Assembly (NCBI GenBank): GCA_030694985.1 | Contig: JAUYTV010000037.1 | Span: 1-64,000 of the forward strand | DNA length: 64,000 nucleotides | Source of the DNA: Methanoregula sp. | GTDB lineage: Archaea > Halobacteriota > Methanomicrobia > Methanomicrobiales > Methanospirillaceae | Reading direction: 5' to 3' | Shown: positions 8,390 through 17,442 of the stretch, one piece after another | Position numbering within the stretch: the first letter of the stretch is position 1 | How the letters are laid out: each line of letters opens with the position of its first letter | Notes under the pieces: model-generated | The model's input: only the letters and a program-made list of their open reading frames with translations | Told to the model about the DNA's origin: nothing | Database searches by the model: none | Position numbers and translations under genes: made by a program

Positions 8390-9607
8390 TCATACCACTG
8401 AAAGAAAAATCCAGTACACCGCTATCTGGAGAATCGTTAGCGGAATTCCCACTTTTGCAAACTCCATAAAAGAGATCGTCTGGCCCTGCTTCTCAGCATT
8501 CTGGATGATTATTACATTACTTGCAGCGCCAAGGATCGTTAAGTTTCCGGCAATGGTGCTCCCTGCTGCAAGTGCCATCAGCTGGGTGGTTGTGCCACCC
8601 CCGGCCGAAAGAATCATAGGCTGAAAGAGTGCGACAAAAGGGACGTTTGAAATAAACTGGCTGATGAGCACGCTGGTTGTTAAGATCATCGGTACTGAAG
8701 AGACCATACTTCCATTGACAAACAACTGGAAAAACCCGGTCTGCCAGACACTCTGCATCAGTACAAACATAGCAGCAAAGAAGACGAGCGTAGCCCAGTC
8801 AATACTACGGAGCACTGTCCATCTCTGCCCGGAGAGGAGAAGGACCGGGATCGCGGCTGCCACCGCAATCAGGGGCAGGGTGATCACCATCCGGGCTCCC
8901 AACAGGGACGCAGCAATATTTGCCACTGCAAGGATGAGAATAATTACCAGCGAACACCGGACCGGAAGAGTCGCTCTCATATCACAGGGACAAACGGGTT
9001 CGTGTATAAGTGGCCGCGTTAAAAACTCCTGTGGATAGATCAGGCGCAGTACAACAAATGCAATCAGGAGACTCAAGAGGGTAGGGATAAGAAGATATGA
9101 CCCGAACGTCACAAAAGATCCTGTCATCCCACTGTCCTGCGCGATTAACAGGTTCTGCGGGTTTCCGATCGGGCTCATCACACTGCCGGTGGTGATCGCA
9201 ACTGCCAGCGTGATAAGGAGCAGGGAAGGAGAGAGCTTAAACCGCGTGGCAAGCGTGAGAACCAACGGAGTCCCGATAATGGCAAGGGTATCATTCATCA
9301 GGAGTGCCGAGAGCAATCCCATTCCAAAAAGGATAACAAGCACCAGTTGATTGGGATTTTTTGCATGAGAAAAAAAGCGGTGGGCGATATATGAAAGGTA
9401 TCCGCTCTCAACAAGGGCCTCTCCTACAACAAACATCCCGAATAAAAAGAGCATCACATCGGGGTTAATCGCATGCAGTGCATCGACCGGTGCGATCTGA
9501 CCTGTGATAAGGACTGCCAGTGCTCCTCCGAGCATGATCTGCCAGATCTTAAAGTTAAACCTGCCCACCTGCCTGACAGCAATCAGGAGAAAGACAGCAA
9601 TTAACAC
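8390..9607 (-). CDS. ion transporter of the ArsB/NhaD (SLC13-like) superfamily
   Basis: A 405-residue polytopic membrane protein with about ten to eleven hydrophobic helices. Family signatures include the NDTLAIIGTPLVL and MSPIGNPQNLLIAQ hairpin-loop regions and a C-terminal repeat with GAASNVIIIQNAEK. These belong to the arsenite/sodium-proton/dicarboxylate permease superfamily. The substrate (anion or Na+/H+) cannot be decided from sequence alone. No arsenic genes are adjacent. The start is a GTG at 9607, because no ATG or TTG is in frame before the upstream stop, and the ribosome binding site is poor. Confidence 0.8.
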   Translation of the reverse strand: MLIAVFLLIAVRQVGRFNFKIWQIMLGGALAVLITGQIAPVDALHAINPDVMLFLFGMFVVGEALVESGYLSYIAHRFFSHAKNPNQLVLVILFGMGLLSALLMNDTLAIIGTPLVLTLATRFKLSPSLLLITLAVAITTGSVMSPIGNPQNLLIAQDSGMTGSFVTFGSYLLIPTLLSLLIAFVVLRLIYPQEFLTRPLIHEPVCPCDMRATLPVRCSLVIILILAVANIAASLLGARMVITLPLIAVAAAIPVLLLSGQRWTVLRSIDWATLVFFAAMFVLMQSVWQTGFFQLFVNGSMVSSVPMILTTSVLISQFISNVPFVALFQPMILSAGGGTTTQLMALAAGSTIAGNLTILGAASNVIIIQNAEKQGQTISFMEFAKVGIPLTILQIAVYWIFLSVV

Positions 9608-9769
9608 AATGACTGCGATATACGTAGATGAATGTCAAGCATAATGGAAGATGAGCATTCGCATTCATCCGGATCAAAGTTTTTATGGTCCTGGGAACCG
9701 ACAGGCTTTTTTTTTTTAAAACAGTTACACGGTCATCGGACAGGAAATGTGCTTTTTTTAGTCCTGCGG

Positions 9770-9863
9770 GGTTCTGTTGAAACCCTCTAAAAAAGAGGGG
9801 GTCACCCTCCAAACCGCTGATAAGATGAAGCGAATCACAGGAAAACAGGATTTCAACAGAGCC
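9770..9863. mobile_element. 94-bp MITE-like element with 8-bp target site duplication
   Basis: Terminal inverted repeats GGTTCTGTTGAAA (9770-9782) and TTTCAACAGAGCC (9851-9863) match over 13 bp with one mismatch. They are flanked by the identical 8-mer TCCTGCGG at 9762-9769 and 9864-9871. This is the footprint of a transposed non-autonomous element. The ends resemble those of IS6/IS240-like transposons, which make 8-bp duplications (family knowledge). It has no coding capacity. Inside is a hairpin CCCTCT/AGAGGG at about 9783-9798. It lies between the permease and the reductase genes. Confidence 0.75.
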
Positions 9864-9900
9864 TCCTGCGGAAAAAAATCACTATATTTTATTTTTCTTT

Positions 9901-10581
9901 TCAGGGTTTTTGAACATTCCAGTGGAGAAGAACACCATTTTCAATCCTGATCATCTCTGAAAGGTGGAGCCGGCAAAACCCGGATTCTAAAATAAATCCT
10001 TTTCCGTCAACAAACGAAGGAGAGTCTTTACCCCCGATGATCATGTTGCCGATAAACGTGTATATCTCATCGACCAGCCCGGCCTCGATGAGACCGGCAA
10101 TCAGGGTTCCGCCGCCTTCTACCATCACACGCCGGATACCCATCTCACCCAGCTTGTCCATCAGGATACCCAGATCCACTTCATTCTCACCGGCAATAAT
10201 CACCGTGGCATATTTTTGCAGTGTGGCAATTTTTTTTGGATCTGCCTGGTGCGAGACTGCAATGATCCGTTTTCCCGCTCCTTTGTGTAAGAGGGCAGCT
10301 TCAGGGGGGGTTCTGGCTTTACTGTCAACAACAATACGTACCGGGTGCTCATCTGCTCCACGGTGCAGCCGGTTGGTACGGCGTTCCTCTGATTTTACCG
10401 TTAGGGAGGGATCGTCTGCAAGCACGGTGCCGATTCCTACCATGACAGCATCCGAGTCCGCTTTGAGCTGGTCAACGCGGGAGAAATCCTGTGCACCGGA
10501 AATCTTTACCTGCCTGCGTTCACGGGTGGATATTTTCCCGTCAGCACTCATGGCAACATTGACTACGACATACGGTCGCAT
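9901..10581 (-). CDS. arfC: 2,5-diamino-6-ribosylamino-pyrimidinone 5'-phosphate reductase
   Basis: A 226-residue protein of the RibD C-terminal / Rib7 reductase family. It uses NADPH to reduce the ribose side chain of the early riboflavin and F420 precursor to the ribitylamino form. Visible motifs are VNVAMSADGKIS at the N-terminus, SDAVMVGIGTVLADDPSLTV, and MVEGGGTLIAGLIEAGLVDE at the NADPH site. There is no deaminase domain, as in archaeal versions. The start ATG at 10581 gives the usual length. The MITE lies just downstream. Flavin and deazaflavin F420 supply are essential for methanogenesis. Confidence 0.92.
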   Translation of the reverse strand: MRPYVVVNVAMSADGKISTRERRQVKISGAQDFSRVDQLKADSDAVMVGIGTVLADDPSLTVKSEERRTNRLHRGADEHPVRIVVDSKARTPPEAALLHKGAGKRIIAVSHQADPKKIATLQKYATVIIAGENEVDLGILMDKLGEMGIRRVMVEGGGTLIAGLIEAGLVDEIYTFIGNMIIGGKDSPSFVDGKGFILESGFCRLHLSEMIRIENGVLLHWNVQKP

Positions 10582-10802
10582 GAACTATCGTTGGTTGCAC
10601 TGCCAATTATAAACACCGAATAAAAGGGTGCAGATGACAAGTCTGTTTAGGATTTTAAGTCTCAACAGGCGAATTGTCAGCAGATTTGGGTATTTGGATT
10701 ACCCCCTGTGCCATCCTGATTATGAGCAGTAGCTGAAATTTCATCTCATAGGGTGTAAAGTGAATGTTCAAATAACAAGAAATTCAATTGTCCACCTAAG
10801 AT

Positions 10803-12593
10803 ATGGCAGACAAAGTGATCCGTTTAATGAAGCATACGATATCTCAGACAGATATTGTAAGGCTATGTGTGATCACCTCTCTTGCCATTTGTTGTACACT
10901 CATCACGGCGCTCTCTTTCTCGCTATCAATTGATTTCATCAGTTACCAGCTCTTTTTCATTCCAATTATTTATGCAGCGTATTTCTACCCAAAGCGCGGA
11001 TTGCTGGTGGCTCTTATGTGCGGTGTGGCATACCAGGCGGTTGGATATTATTATCGCTACCCCGATTATGGAGCACTGATTGAGGTCACATCAGAAGCCA
11101 TCCTCTTTATCATTATTGCATGCCTGATCGCATATTTTATTGAGAAGATACGGTTTGGAGAAACACGTTACCGGTCTGTCTTTGTGCACTCGCAGCTGGG
11201 TATTGCACTTTTCAATTGCAGAGACTTTACGATATGGCAGACCAACGAAGTGTTTCCTGCCATGCTCAACTATCCAACTGAAGAGATCAATGGCATGACT
11301 TTTTCATCATTATGTCTCACCACTGCGGATAAGGAAAAATTCCTTGAGAGGATTTCTAAAACAAAGACCACGGATAATTTTGAGATACAGCTTGCAACAA
11401 AATCCGGCAATGGCTTTTGGGTAAATCTCTCGTGGAATCCGATCGATGAATCCACCATCAGCTGCACTGCAGTAAATATCAATGACCGGAAAATCGCAGA
11501 AAAATTAAATAATGAAAATATGATGAGATATCTCCAGTTAACCGAGAATTCACCTACGGGTATTCTGATCATCCAGGGTGGGATTATCCAGTTTACAAAT
11601 CCATCATTTTTAATTTTTTCCGGTTACAGCAAGGATGAACTTAGAGGAAAAATCCTTGATGAGTTTGTTGATTCACGTGACCGGGCTGAATATCATGAAT
11701 ATGCAAAACACTGGTCAAAAAACAAATATCTTCACGAAGATCTGGAGATTCGTTTTGTTACCAAAAGCGGTGGAATGCGGTTTGGTGCACTCACGGCAAC
11801 TTCGATTGTTCATCTTGAAAAGCCCGCAACACTGATAAATATCATCGATATCTCAGAAAAGCAGCGTCTTTCTGATAAAATCCGGGAGGATAACGAGAGG
11901 CGGCGCGGGGTCATCATCACGGTTGCTCATGAACTTCGTACACCCCTTCAGCCGATTCTTGGATATCTCAATTTACTTATTTCCGATCCGCAGGGTTTTG
12001 GCATTGTTGACGAAACAAAAAAGATCCTTGAACGCTGCCTTGTCAGTGTTGAACGCGAACGCCAGATCATCAACCAGATGCTCGAACTATCTGTGCTTGA
12101 AAGCGGCAAACTCCAGTTAAGCTATTCAACCTTCTCCCTTGAACCCGTTGTAAAAAGTATCGTAGACACCGGGGGATACCACTCAAAAGCAGAAGTGACC
12201 ATCGATATCCCGGAATCAGTACAAATAACTGCTGACAAGGACCGCATCTACAGCGTGATTGATTCCCTGCTCTCAAATGCGGTGAACTATTCCAAACCCC
12301 CGCGTATAATCAAAATTTTTTATCGTTCAGAAACCAATGACCCGCAACATCACATTTCCATGCAGGATAACGGGATCGGTATTGAAAAGAGCGTGTTCTT
12401 ATCAATCTTTGAACCGTTCCAGCTTGCTGATGCGGCAAAATTATCCCGCCGTTATGACAGGATAGGACTGTCTCTTTCTATAGCTAAAAAGGTTGTTCAG
12501 ATGCACAGCGGAGATATTTCGGTGGAAAGTACAGTAAACACCGGTAGTACATTTACCATCCACATTCCCAAGGAGATAAAAAATGCCTCATAA
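10803..12593 (+). CDS. membrane PAS-domain sensor histidine kinase
   Basis: A 596-residue sensor kinase. About four transmembrane helices (residues 20-115) come first, then two PAS domains (about 120-235 and 240-355), a HisKA dimerisation domain with the phospho-accepting His376 in AHELRTP, and a HATPase domain with the N box (LLSNAVNYS) and G1 box (DNGIGI, about residue 522). The G2 region reads RIGLSLSIA instead of the usual G-L-G-L, so kinase activity may be altered. Its stop lies within the response-regulator gene that follows (11-nt overlap), so they form a cognate two-component pair. The signal is unknown. Confidence 0.92.
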   Translation: MADKVIRLMKHTISQTDIVRLCVITSLAICCTLITALSFSLSIDFISYQLFFIPIIYAAYFYPKRGLLVALMCGVAYQAVGYYYRYPDYGALIEVTSEAILFIIIACLIAYFIEKIRFGETRYRSVFVHSQLGIALFNCRDFTIWQTNEVFPAMLNYPTEEINGMTFSSLCLTTADKEKFLERISKTKTTDNFEIQLATKSGNGFWVNLSWNPIDESTISCTAVNINDRKIAEKLNNENMMRYLQLTENSPTGILIIQGGIIQFTNPSFLIFSGYSKDELRGKILDEFVDSRDRAEYHEYAKHWSKNKYLHEDLEIRFVTKSGGMRFGALTATSIVHLEKPATLINIIDISEKQRLSDKIREDNERRRGVIITVAHELRTPLQPILGYLNLLISDPQGFGIVDETKKILERCLVSVERERQIINQMLELSVLESGKLQLSYSTFSLEPVVKSIVDTGGYHSKAEVTIDIPESVQITADKDRIYSVIDSLLSNAVNYSKPPRIIKIFYRSETNDPQHHISMQDNGIGIEKSVFLSIFEPFQLADAAKLSRRYDRIGLSLSIAKKVVQMHSGDISVESTVNTGSTFTIHIPKEIKNAS

Positions 12594-12951
12594 AATAATG
12601 CTCATTGAAGATGATCTTCCCATACTGGATATGATGGAGATCCTTCTTCGGCGAATCGGATATGAACCAATCCTCGTCCCTGATGTGTCCGATGCATTCA
12701 ACCGGTTAAAAGCAGAACAGCCTTCGCTTATCCTGCTTGATATCATGATGACTCCCATGAACGGCTGGGAATTTTTAGAAAAACTCCGTGGAGAATTTGG
12801 CATGCAGGATATTCCTGTAATACTGTTCACCGCATCACCTTCCGTAGAGGAGAAGGTAGCTGAGCTGAATGATAAGAAACTTGGTTTACTCCAGAAACCG
12901 GTCTCCATCAATGAGCTCAAAGACGGTATAGAGAAATTTTTGGGAAAATAA
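12583..12951 (+). CDS. response regulator, receiver domain only
   Basis: A 122-residue CheY-like receiver without an output domain. Key residues are the acidic pair near residues 8-10 (IEDD), the phospho-acceptor Asp53 in LLDIMM, the Thr in LFTASPS, and the conserved Lys in LQKPVS. The ATG at 12583 lies inside the end of the kinase gene with AAGGAG just upstream, so translation is coupled. Single-domain regulators act by protein contact, for instance on chemotaxis or phosphorelay partners. The output partner is not in the window. Confidence 0.92.
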   Translation: MPHKIMLIEDDLPILDMMEILLRRIGYEPILVPDVSDAFNRLKAEQPSLILLDIMMTPMNGWEFLEKLRGEFGMQDIPVILFTASPSVEEKVAELNDKKLGLLQKPVSINELKDGIEKFLGK

Positions 12952-13008
12952 TCCGCCTTTTTTTATTCTTCAATCTCTACGTGAGTAGTGGATTCCTGTG
13001 CATTTTCA

Positions 13009-14901
13009 TCATTTCGGGTATCCCATTTTTTTAAGAATATCAGTGATTTCATCCAGTATCAGAGGATCATCGATGGTTGCCGGTACCGTGTAAGGAACGC
13101 CATCGGCAATCTTTTTTATCGTTCCCCGCAGGATCTTACCTGACCTTGTCTTGGGGAGGCGTTTTACTACTGCAGCTGATTTAAAAGATGCAATGGGGCC
13201 TATCTTCTGCCGCACAAGTAAAATGAGTTCCGGTTCGATTGTCTCCTGCGTCCGGTCTGCACCGGCCTTTAAGACAACAAAACCCAGCGGCACTTCTCCC
13301 TTGATCGGATCATGGACTGCAGAGACTGCACACTCAGCAACATCCGGGTGTGATGCCAGCACCTCTTCCATTGCCCCGGTAGAGAGCCGGTGTCCGGCAA
13401 CATTGATGATATCATCGGTACGTCCCATGATCCAGAGATACCCGTCATCATCTAAAAACCCGGCATCCGATGTCAGGTAATACCCGGGATATGCCGAGAA
13501 GTATGTCTTGACAAAATCTGTATCATTGTTCCAAAGCGAAGTGAAACAACCGGGGGGTAGCGGCATTTTTACAACTACATTTCCTGTCTCTCCAACCGGG
13601 GCATCTTTACCTGCAGCATCGAGAACGCTGATGGCGTAGCCCGGTACCGGTCTGGTGCAGGAACCGGGTTTTATGGGAAGCATCTCAAGACCGGCACAGT
13701 TCGCACCGATCGCCCAGCCGGTCTCAGTCTGCCACCAGTGATCAATGACCGGCACCTTCAGTTGCTCTCCGGCCCAGATCAGCGTATCGGGATCGCACCG
13801 TTCACCGGCCAGGAACAGCATCCTGAACCGGGACAGATCGTACTTTTTTATGTAAGCCCCATGAGGGTCTTCCTTTCTTATTGCGCGAAAAGCCGTTGGT
13901 GCACAGAACAGCACCGATACACCATGTTCAGCAATAACCCGCCAGAAGGCTCCGGGATCCGGTGTGCCTACAGATTTTCCTTCATAAAGGATGGTAGTAC
14001 ACCCGTAAAACAACGGCCCGTAGACAATATAGGAGTGGCCGACAACCCAGCCAATATCTGATGCCGCCCAGTACACTTCCCCGGGCTTCACACCGTAAAT
14101 ATTTTCCATGCTCCACGTTAGTGCGACCAGATGTCCCCCGTTATCTCTTAACACTCCTTTGGGTTTTCCAGTTGTACCCGATGTATAGAGCAGGTAGAGT
14201 GGATCAGTTGAACTCACGGGCACACAGGAGACGGGTTCTGACTCCAGAAGAGTCTCCCATGACAGATCTCTTCCCGGTACGAGATCAACCGGCGCTTCTT
14301 TGCGCTGAACCACGATGCATTTTGAGGGTTTGTGGGAGCATTGCGCAAGAGCTGCATCGAGCAGGGGCTTATAGGGAATTATGCGGTTGACTTCAATGCC
14401 ACACGAGGCAGACACGATGACACGGGGTTTGGCATCATCGATCCGGGTGGCAAGCTCGCGGGAGGCAAACCCCCCAAAGACAACTGAGTGAATCGCCCCA
14501 ATCCGGGCGCATGCCAGCATCGCGATCACTGCCTCTGGAATCATGGGCATGTAGATCACAACCCGGTCCCCTTTTACAACTCCGAGCGCCTGTAAACCCC
14601 CTGCACAGCAGGCCACAAGATCCCGGAGCTCGCCATATGAAAATTTTTTTACGGTTTTTGTTACAGGGCTGTCGTAGATCAATGCGATACGATCTTTTCG
14701 TCCCTGCTCAACATGATAGTCAAGGGCATTGTAACACGAATTGACAGTGGCCCCTTCAAACCACCGGTAAAAGGGAGGGTTGTCACTGTTAAGAACCTGA
14801 TCATAATGGCTGTACCACTGGACCTTTGTTGCCGCAGCTCCCCAGAATTTTTCCGGATTCGTTACCGCTTCATAAAATGCCCGCTCATACTCTCCGCTCA
14901 T
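13009..14901 (-). CDS. prpE: propionyl-CoA / acyl-CoA synthetase (AMP-forming)
   Basis: A 630-residue member of the AMP-forming acetyl-CoA synthetase family. It activates a short-chain acid with ATP and CoA. The A3 motif YTSGTTGKPKG and the C-terminal RSGKILRG lysine (acetylation site of the family) are present. WWQTETGWAI resembles the PrpE/ACSS3 branch (propionate) more than Acs, which typically has WWQTETGG, but acetate cannot be excluded. The start at 14901 removes 16 residues of poor similarity. Four TGCACCACAA-type boxes lie across the start and upstream. In a methanogen it would allow assimilation of organic acids. Confidence 0.88.
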   Translation of the reverse strand: MSGEYERAFYEAVTNPEKFWGAAATKVQWYSHYDQVLNSDNPPFYRWFEGATVNSCYNALDYHVEQGRKDRIALIYDSPVTKTVKKFSYGELRDLVACCAGGLQALGVVKGDRVVIYMPMIPEAVIAMLACARIGAIHSVVFGGFASRELATRIDDAKPRVIVSASCGIEVNRIIPYKPLLDAALAQCSHKPSKCIVVQRKEAPVDLVPGRDLSWETLLESEPVSCVPVSSTDPLYLLYTSGTTGKPKGVLRDNGGHLVALTWSMENIYGVKPGEVYWAASDIGWVVGHSYIVYGPLFYGCTTILYEGKSVGTPDPGAFWRVIAEHGVSVLFCAPTAFRAIRKEDPHGAYIKKYDLSRFRMLFLAGERCDPDTLIWAGEQLKVPVIDHWWQTETGWAIGANCAGLEMLPIKPGSCTRPVPGYAISVLDAAGKDAPVGETGNVVVKMPLPPGCFTSLWNNDTDFVKTYFSAYPGYYLTSDAGFLDDDGYLWIMGRTDDIINVAGHRLSTGAMEEVLASHPDVAECAVSAVHDPIKGEVPLGFVVLKAGADRTQETIEPELILLVRQKIGPIASFKSAAVVKRLPKTRSGKILRGTIKKIADGVPYTVPATIDDPLILDEITDILKKMGYPK

Positions 14902-15027
14902 GCACCACAACCCCACGTTGTATGTAATAGAAAATTGGGAGGTATGCACTTATTTTTTTCTCATAAGTGCACCACATGCGATTTATTGTGGTGCATCGAT
15001 GAGATCAATCCGGCACATTGTGGTGCA
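14901..15027. promoter_or_regulatory. repeated TGCACCACAA boxes upstream of prpE
   Basis: The decamer or its complement (TTGTGGTGCA) occurs at 14901-14910 (touching the ATG), 14968-14976 (nine of ten), 14986-14995 and 15018-15027. The second and third face each other as an inverted repeat with a 9-bp spacer. Regular repeated boxes over the promoter and start of one gene suggest a repressor or activator binding region for prpE. No regulator gene is adjacent. Confidence 0.6.
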
Positions 15028-15116
15028 GATTACCATAAAATCTTCCGAGAAAAAAACCGATTACCGGTGAGGGACTCAATACGGATTTTTAAAAAAACGT
15101 GGACCCGGCCCGGTAA

Positions 15117-17096
15117 TTATCCCCCATAAAACAGAGGGCGGATCTCTTCGCATCTCTCATCGGATGCAAAAATGATCAATGCATCTCCTTCCTGAAGGCT
15201 GATAGTATCGTTGGGTTGCATGATCGTTTTTCCCTCTCTCCTGAAACCATAATCCATAATGCCAAAACGGTTTTTTAACTCCAGTTCCCCCAGTGTTTTT
15301 CCTGCGGCTGTGGAGCCGGGTTCGACAAAGATCGTATGAATCCGTAAGGAATGTAGCATGGTCTCCATCCCAGAGACCTGCTGTTCTGCCTCTGCACTTT
15401 TTATGAATTTGCCATACCCCCATGACTGGAGCCGGTCGACAATTTTTATAATCTCGGCCTCGGGGAACTGGTATTTTCTCAATGCACGGGAAAAGATCTC
15501 GCGGGCTGCTTCAAACTCTTCTGACACCACTTCATCAGCCCCAAGATCCAGCAGTTTTTTGGCATGCCGGATATGCCGTGTCCGGGCAATGATATAAACT
15601 GAAGGGGACATTGTGCGGGCCCGATAGACGATTCTTGGTATTGCAAGCTCTTCAGACACAACGACAACGAGCGTTCGAGCCTTCCGTATCCCGGCATGTT
15701 CAAGTATCTCTTCTTGTACAGCGTCGCCAAAAATCACATGGGTGCGCCTTTTTGCTTTCTCCTGTTTGATAATTTCCGGGTTCAGGTCAATAACAACATA
15801 CGGGATACCTGTGAGCTCTGCTGCCCTTGCAACACTTTTTCCGGTAACCCCATAACCGGCAATGATGATATGATCAGACAGGGGTCTCCCATTATCGTTT
15901 GTATCATTTGCCGTATCGTTGCCAGAGAGCCTCCGGGGAAACAATCGGTACAATATATCTACTGTTTTTGGAGAGGCATTCATGGCAAACGGTGTGAAAG
16001 CCATCGTGATGATTGCACCAGCAAGGAACAACTGGTAAACCTCTATGGGGATCAGTTTGGAATCAAGGCCACTATGTGCCAGCACAAAGGAAAATTCCCC
16101 GATCTGGCAGAGGGAAAAGCCGGCAAATATGCAGACCCGTGCGGGCATACCGAGCACCGCTGCTGCAAAAGCACCGGTCATAAATTTCACGCCGATAATG
16201 ATGAGAACAATAAATACGACCCAGTACATGTTATTAAGCACCATCCGGGTGTCTAAAAGCATGCCAATAGAGAGGAAAAAGATCGCTGCAAAAACATCCC
16301 GGAACGGGATGATGTGGCTTAACGCGTCAATGTTATAATCCGATTCACCGATGATCAGTCCGGCGACAAAAGCCCCAAGGGTGACCGATAGCCCCGCTTC
16401 ACTTGTAAACCACGCGATAAGAACGCAGATACCGGCTATGGTGATAAAGAAGAGTTCCCGGTTCCTCAGCCGAACAACCCGGAAAAGAAATGCCGGGATG
16501 ATCCATTTGGCCATAATGATAATGATAATCAACAGCCCGGCAACCTTTCCCATCTGCATGGGGAGTTGATCAAGGTCTGGTCCCCCGCTGCTGACAAGGA
16601 GAGGGGTGATAAGGATCATAGGGATGATGGCAAGGTCCTGGAAGATCAGGATTCCCAGCAGTGTACGGCCCTGTAGAGTATCCAACTCTCCGCGTTCCTG
16701 CAGGATCTTCATCACTATTGCCGTACTTGAGAGTGATACGATAAACCCAAAGACCAGGGCTTCGTTAAAAGGCATCTTAAAGTACGTTGTGATGAGGGTG
16801 ATGGCAACAATCGTTGTGCATACCTGCACCAGACCCCCAATGATTACTATCCTCCATGAGCGGAGGAGTTTTTCAAATGAAAATTCCAGGCCAATGGTAA
16901 AGAGCAGCAGGATGATACCGATCTGCCCAACCATCTCAATTGCTGACTGGTTGGTAATGAGTGCAAAGCCAAACGGGCCAACGAGGATGCCGATTATTAA
17001 AAATGAGACAATGCTGGGGAGTTTGAAATGCTGGCCGATATAGAGAAGAGCGATTGCTAAGGATATCAATATCACAATGGCAAGCATCATCTCCAT
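15117..17096 (-). CDS. Kef-type monovalent cation/proton antiporter with TrkA domains
   Basis: A 659-residue CPA2 antiporter. About twelve membrane helices in residues 1-390 include the exchanger signature regions (LGIILLLFTIGLEFSFEKL, SSTAIVMKIL, FFLSIGMLLDTR). A cytoplasmic RCK/TrkA-N domain (IIAGYGVTGKSVA, a Rossmann nucleotide-binding loop) and a TrkA-C domain at the C-terminus follow. Such proteins exchange K+ or Na+ for H+ and are gated by nucleotides or redox ligands. The ATG at 17096 is preceded by AAGGA. It is a single-gene unit. Confidence 0.92.
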   Translation of the reverse strand: MEMMLAIVILISLAIALLYIGQHFKLPSIVSFLIIGILVGPFGFALITNQSAIEMVGQIGIILLLFTIGLEFSFEKLLRSWRIVIIGGLVQVCTTIVAITLITTYFKMPFNEALVFGFIVSLSSTAIVMKILQERGELDTLQGRTLLGILIFQDLAIIPMILITPLLVSSGGPDLDQLPMQMGKVAGLLIIIIIMAKWIIPAFLFRVVRLRNRELFFITIAGICVLIAWFTSEAGLSVTLGAFVAGLIIGESDYNIDALSHIIPFRDVFAAIFFLSIGMLLDTRMVLNNMYWVVFIVLIIIGVKFMTGAFAAAVLGMPARVCIFAGFSLCQIGEFSFVLAHSGLDSKLIPIEVYQLFLAGAIITMAFTPFAMNASPKTVDILYRLFPRRLSGNDTANDTNDNGRPLSDHIIIAGYGVTGKSVARAAELTGIPYVVIDLNPEIIKQEKAKRRTHVIFGDAVQEEILEHAGIRKARTLVVVVSEELAIPRIVYRARTMSPSVYIIARTRHIRHAKKLLDLGADEVVSEEFEAAREIFSRALRKYQFPEAEIIKIVDRLQSWGYGKFIKSAEAEQQVSGMETMLHSLRIHTIFVEPGSTAAGKTLGELELKNRFGIMDYGFRREGKTIMQPNDTISLQEGDALIIFASDERCEEIRPLFYGG

Positions 17097-17263
17097 GGTG
17101 GTAATTTCCTTTTTTAGTACACTTTTTTTTGTACTTTTATGATAAGACTATGACAGAATGGTTAATAGGAATTCTGCCCGTCCGTTTAACAGGGATCGTG
17201 TCATGTTTACACCAGAAAAAAGCGTCAGAAAAAGACATTCCTGAAATCGCAGGGAAAATTAAG

Positions 17264-17337
17264 TGCCCCAGGCCTGATTTGAACAGGCGACAACTAGATC
17301 TTCAGTCTAGCGCTCTCCCGAGCTGAGCTACTAGGGC
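17264..17337 (-). tRNA. tRNA-Phe (GAA)
   Basis: The reverse strand folds as a 74-nt cloverleaf: acceptor GCCCTAG/CTGGGGC, anticodon stem CTAGA/TCTAG with loop CTGAAGA (anticodon GAA), and T-arm with loop TTCAAAT. The discriminator is A and CCA is not encoded. No intron. Confidence 0.93.
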
Positions 17338-17412
17338 AGGAGTACAAATGTTGTTCCTTGTAACTAATAAATGATCCGTTCATTTTCCCAATTAGTGGGG
17401 ATGACCGCTCAT

Positions 17413-17419
17413 TTTTATA
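17413..17419 (+). promoter_or_regulatory. TATA box for the DHH gene, leaderless start
   Basis: TTTTTATAC is centred about 27 nt upstream of the ATG at 17443, so transcription should begin at or next to the start codon. No ribosome binding site precedes the ATG, consistent with a leaderless mRNA. Confidence 0.5.
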
Positions 17420-17442
17420 CGCGGCAATGACAGTATTAACCA

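Noticed and set aside
14061-14390. Long open frames on the plus strand inside prpE and elsewhere
   Set aside because: They are antisense to genes with conserved motifs, as expected from codon bias in this GC range.
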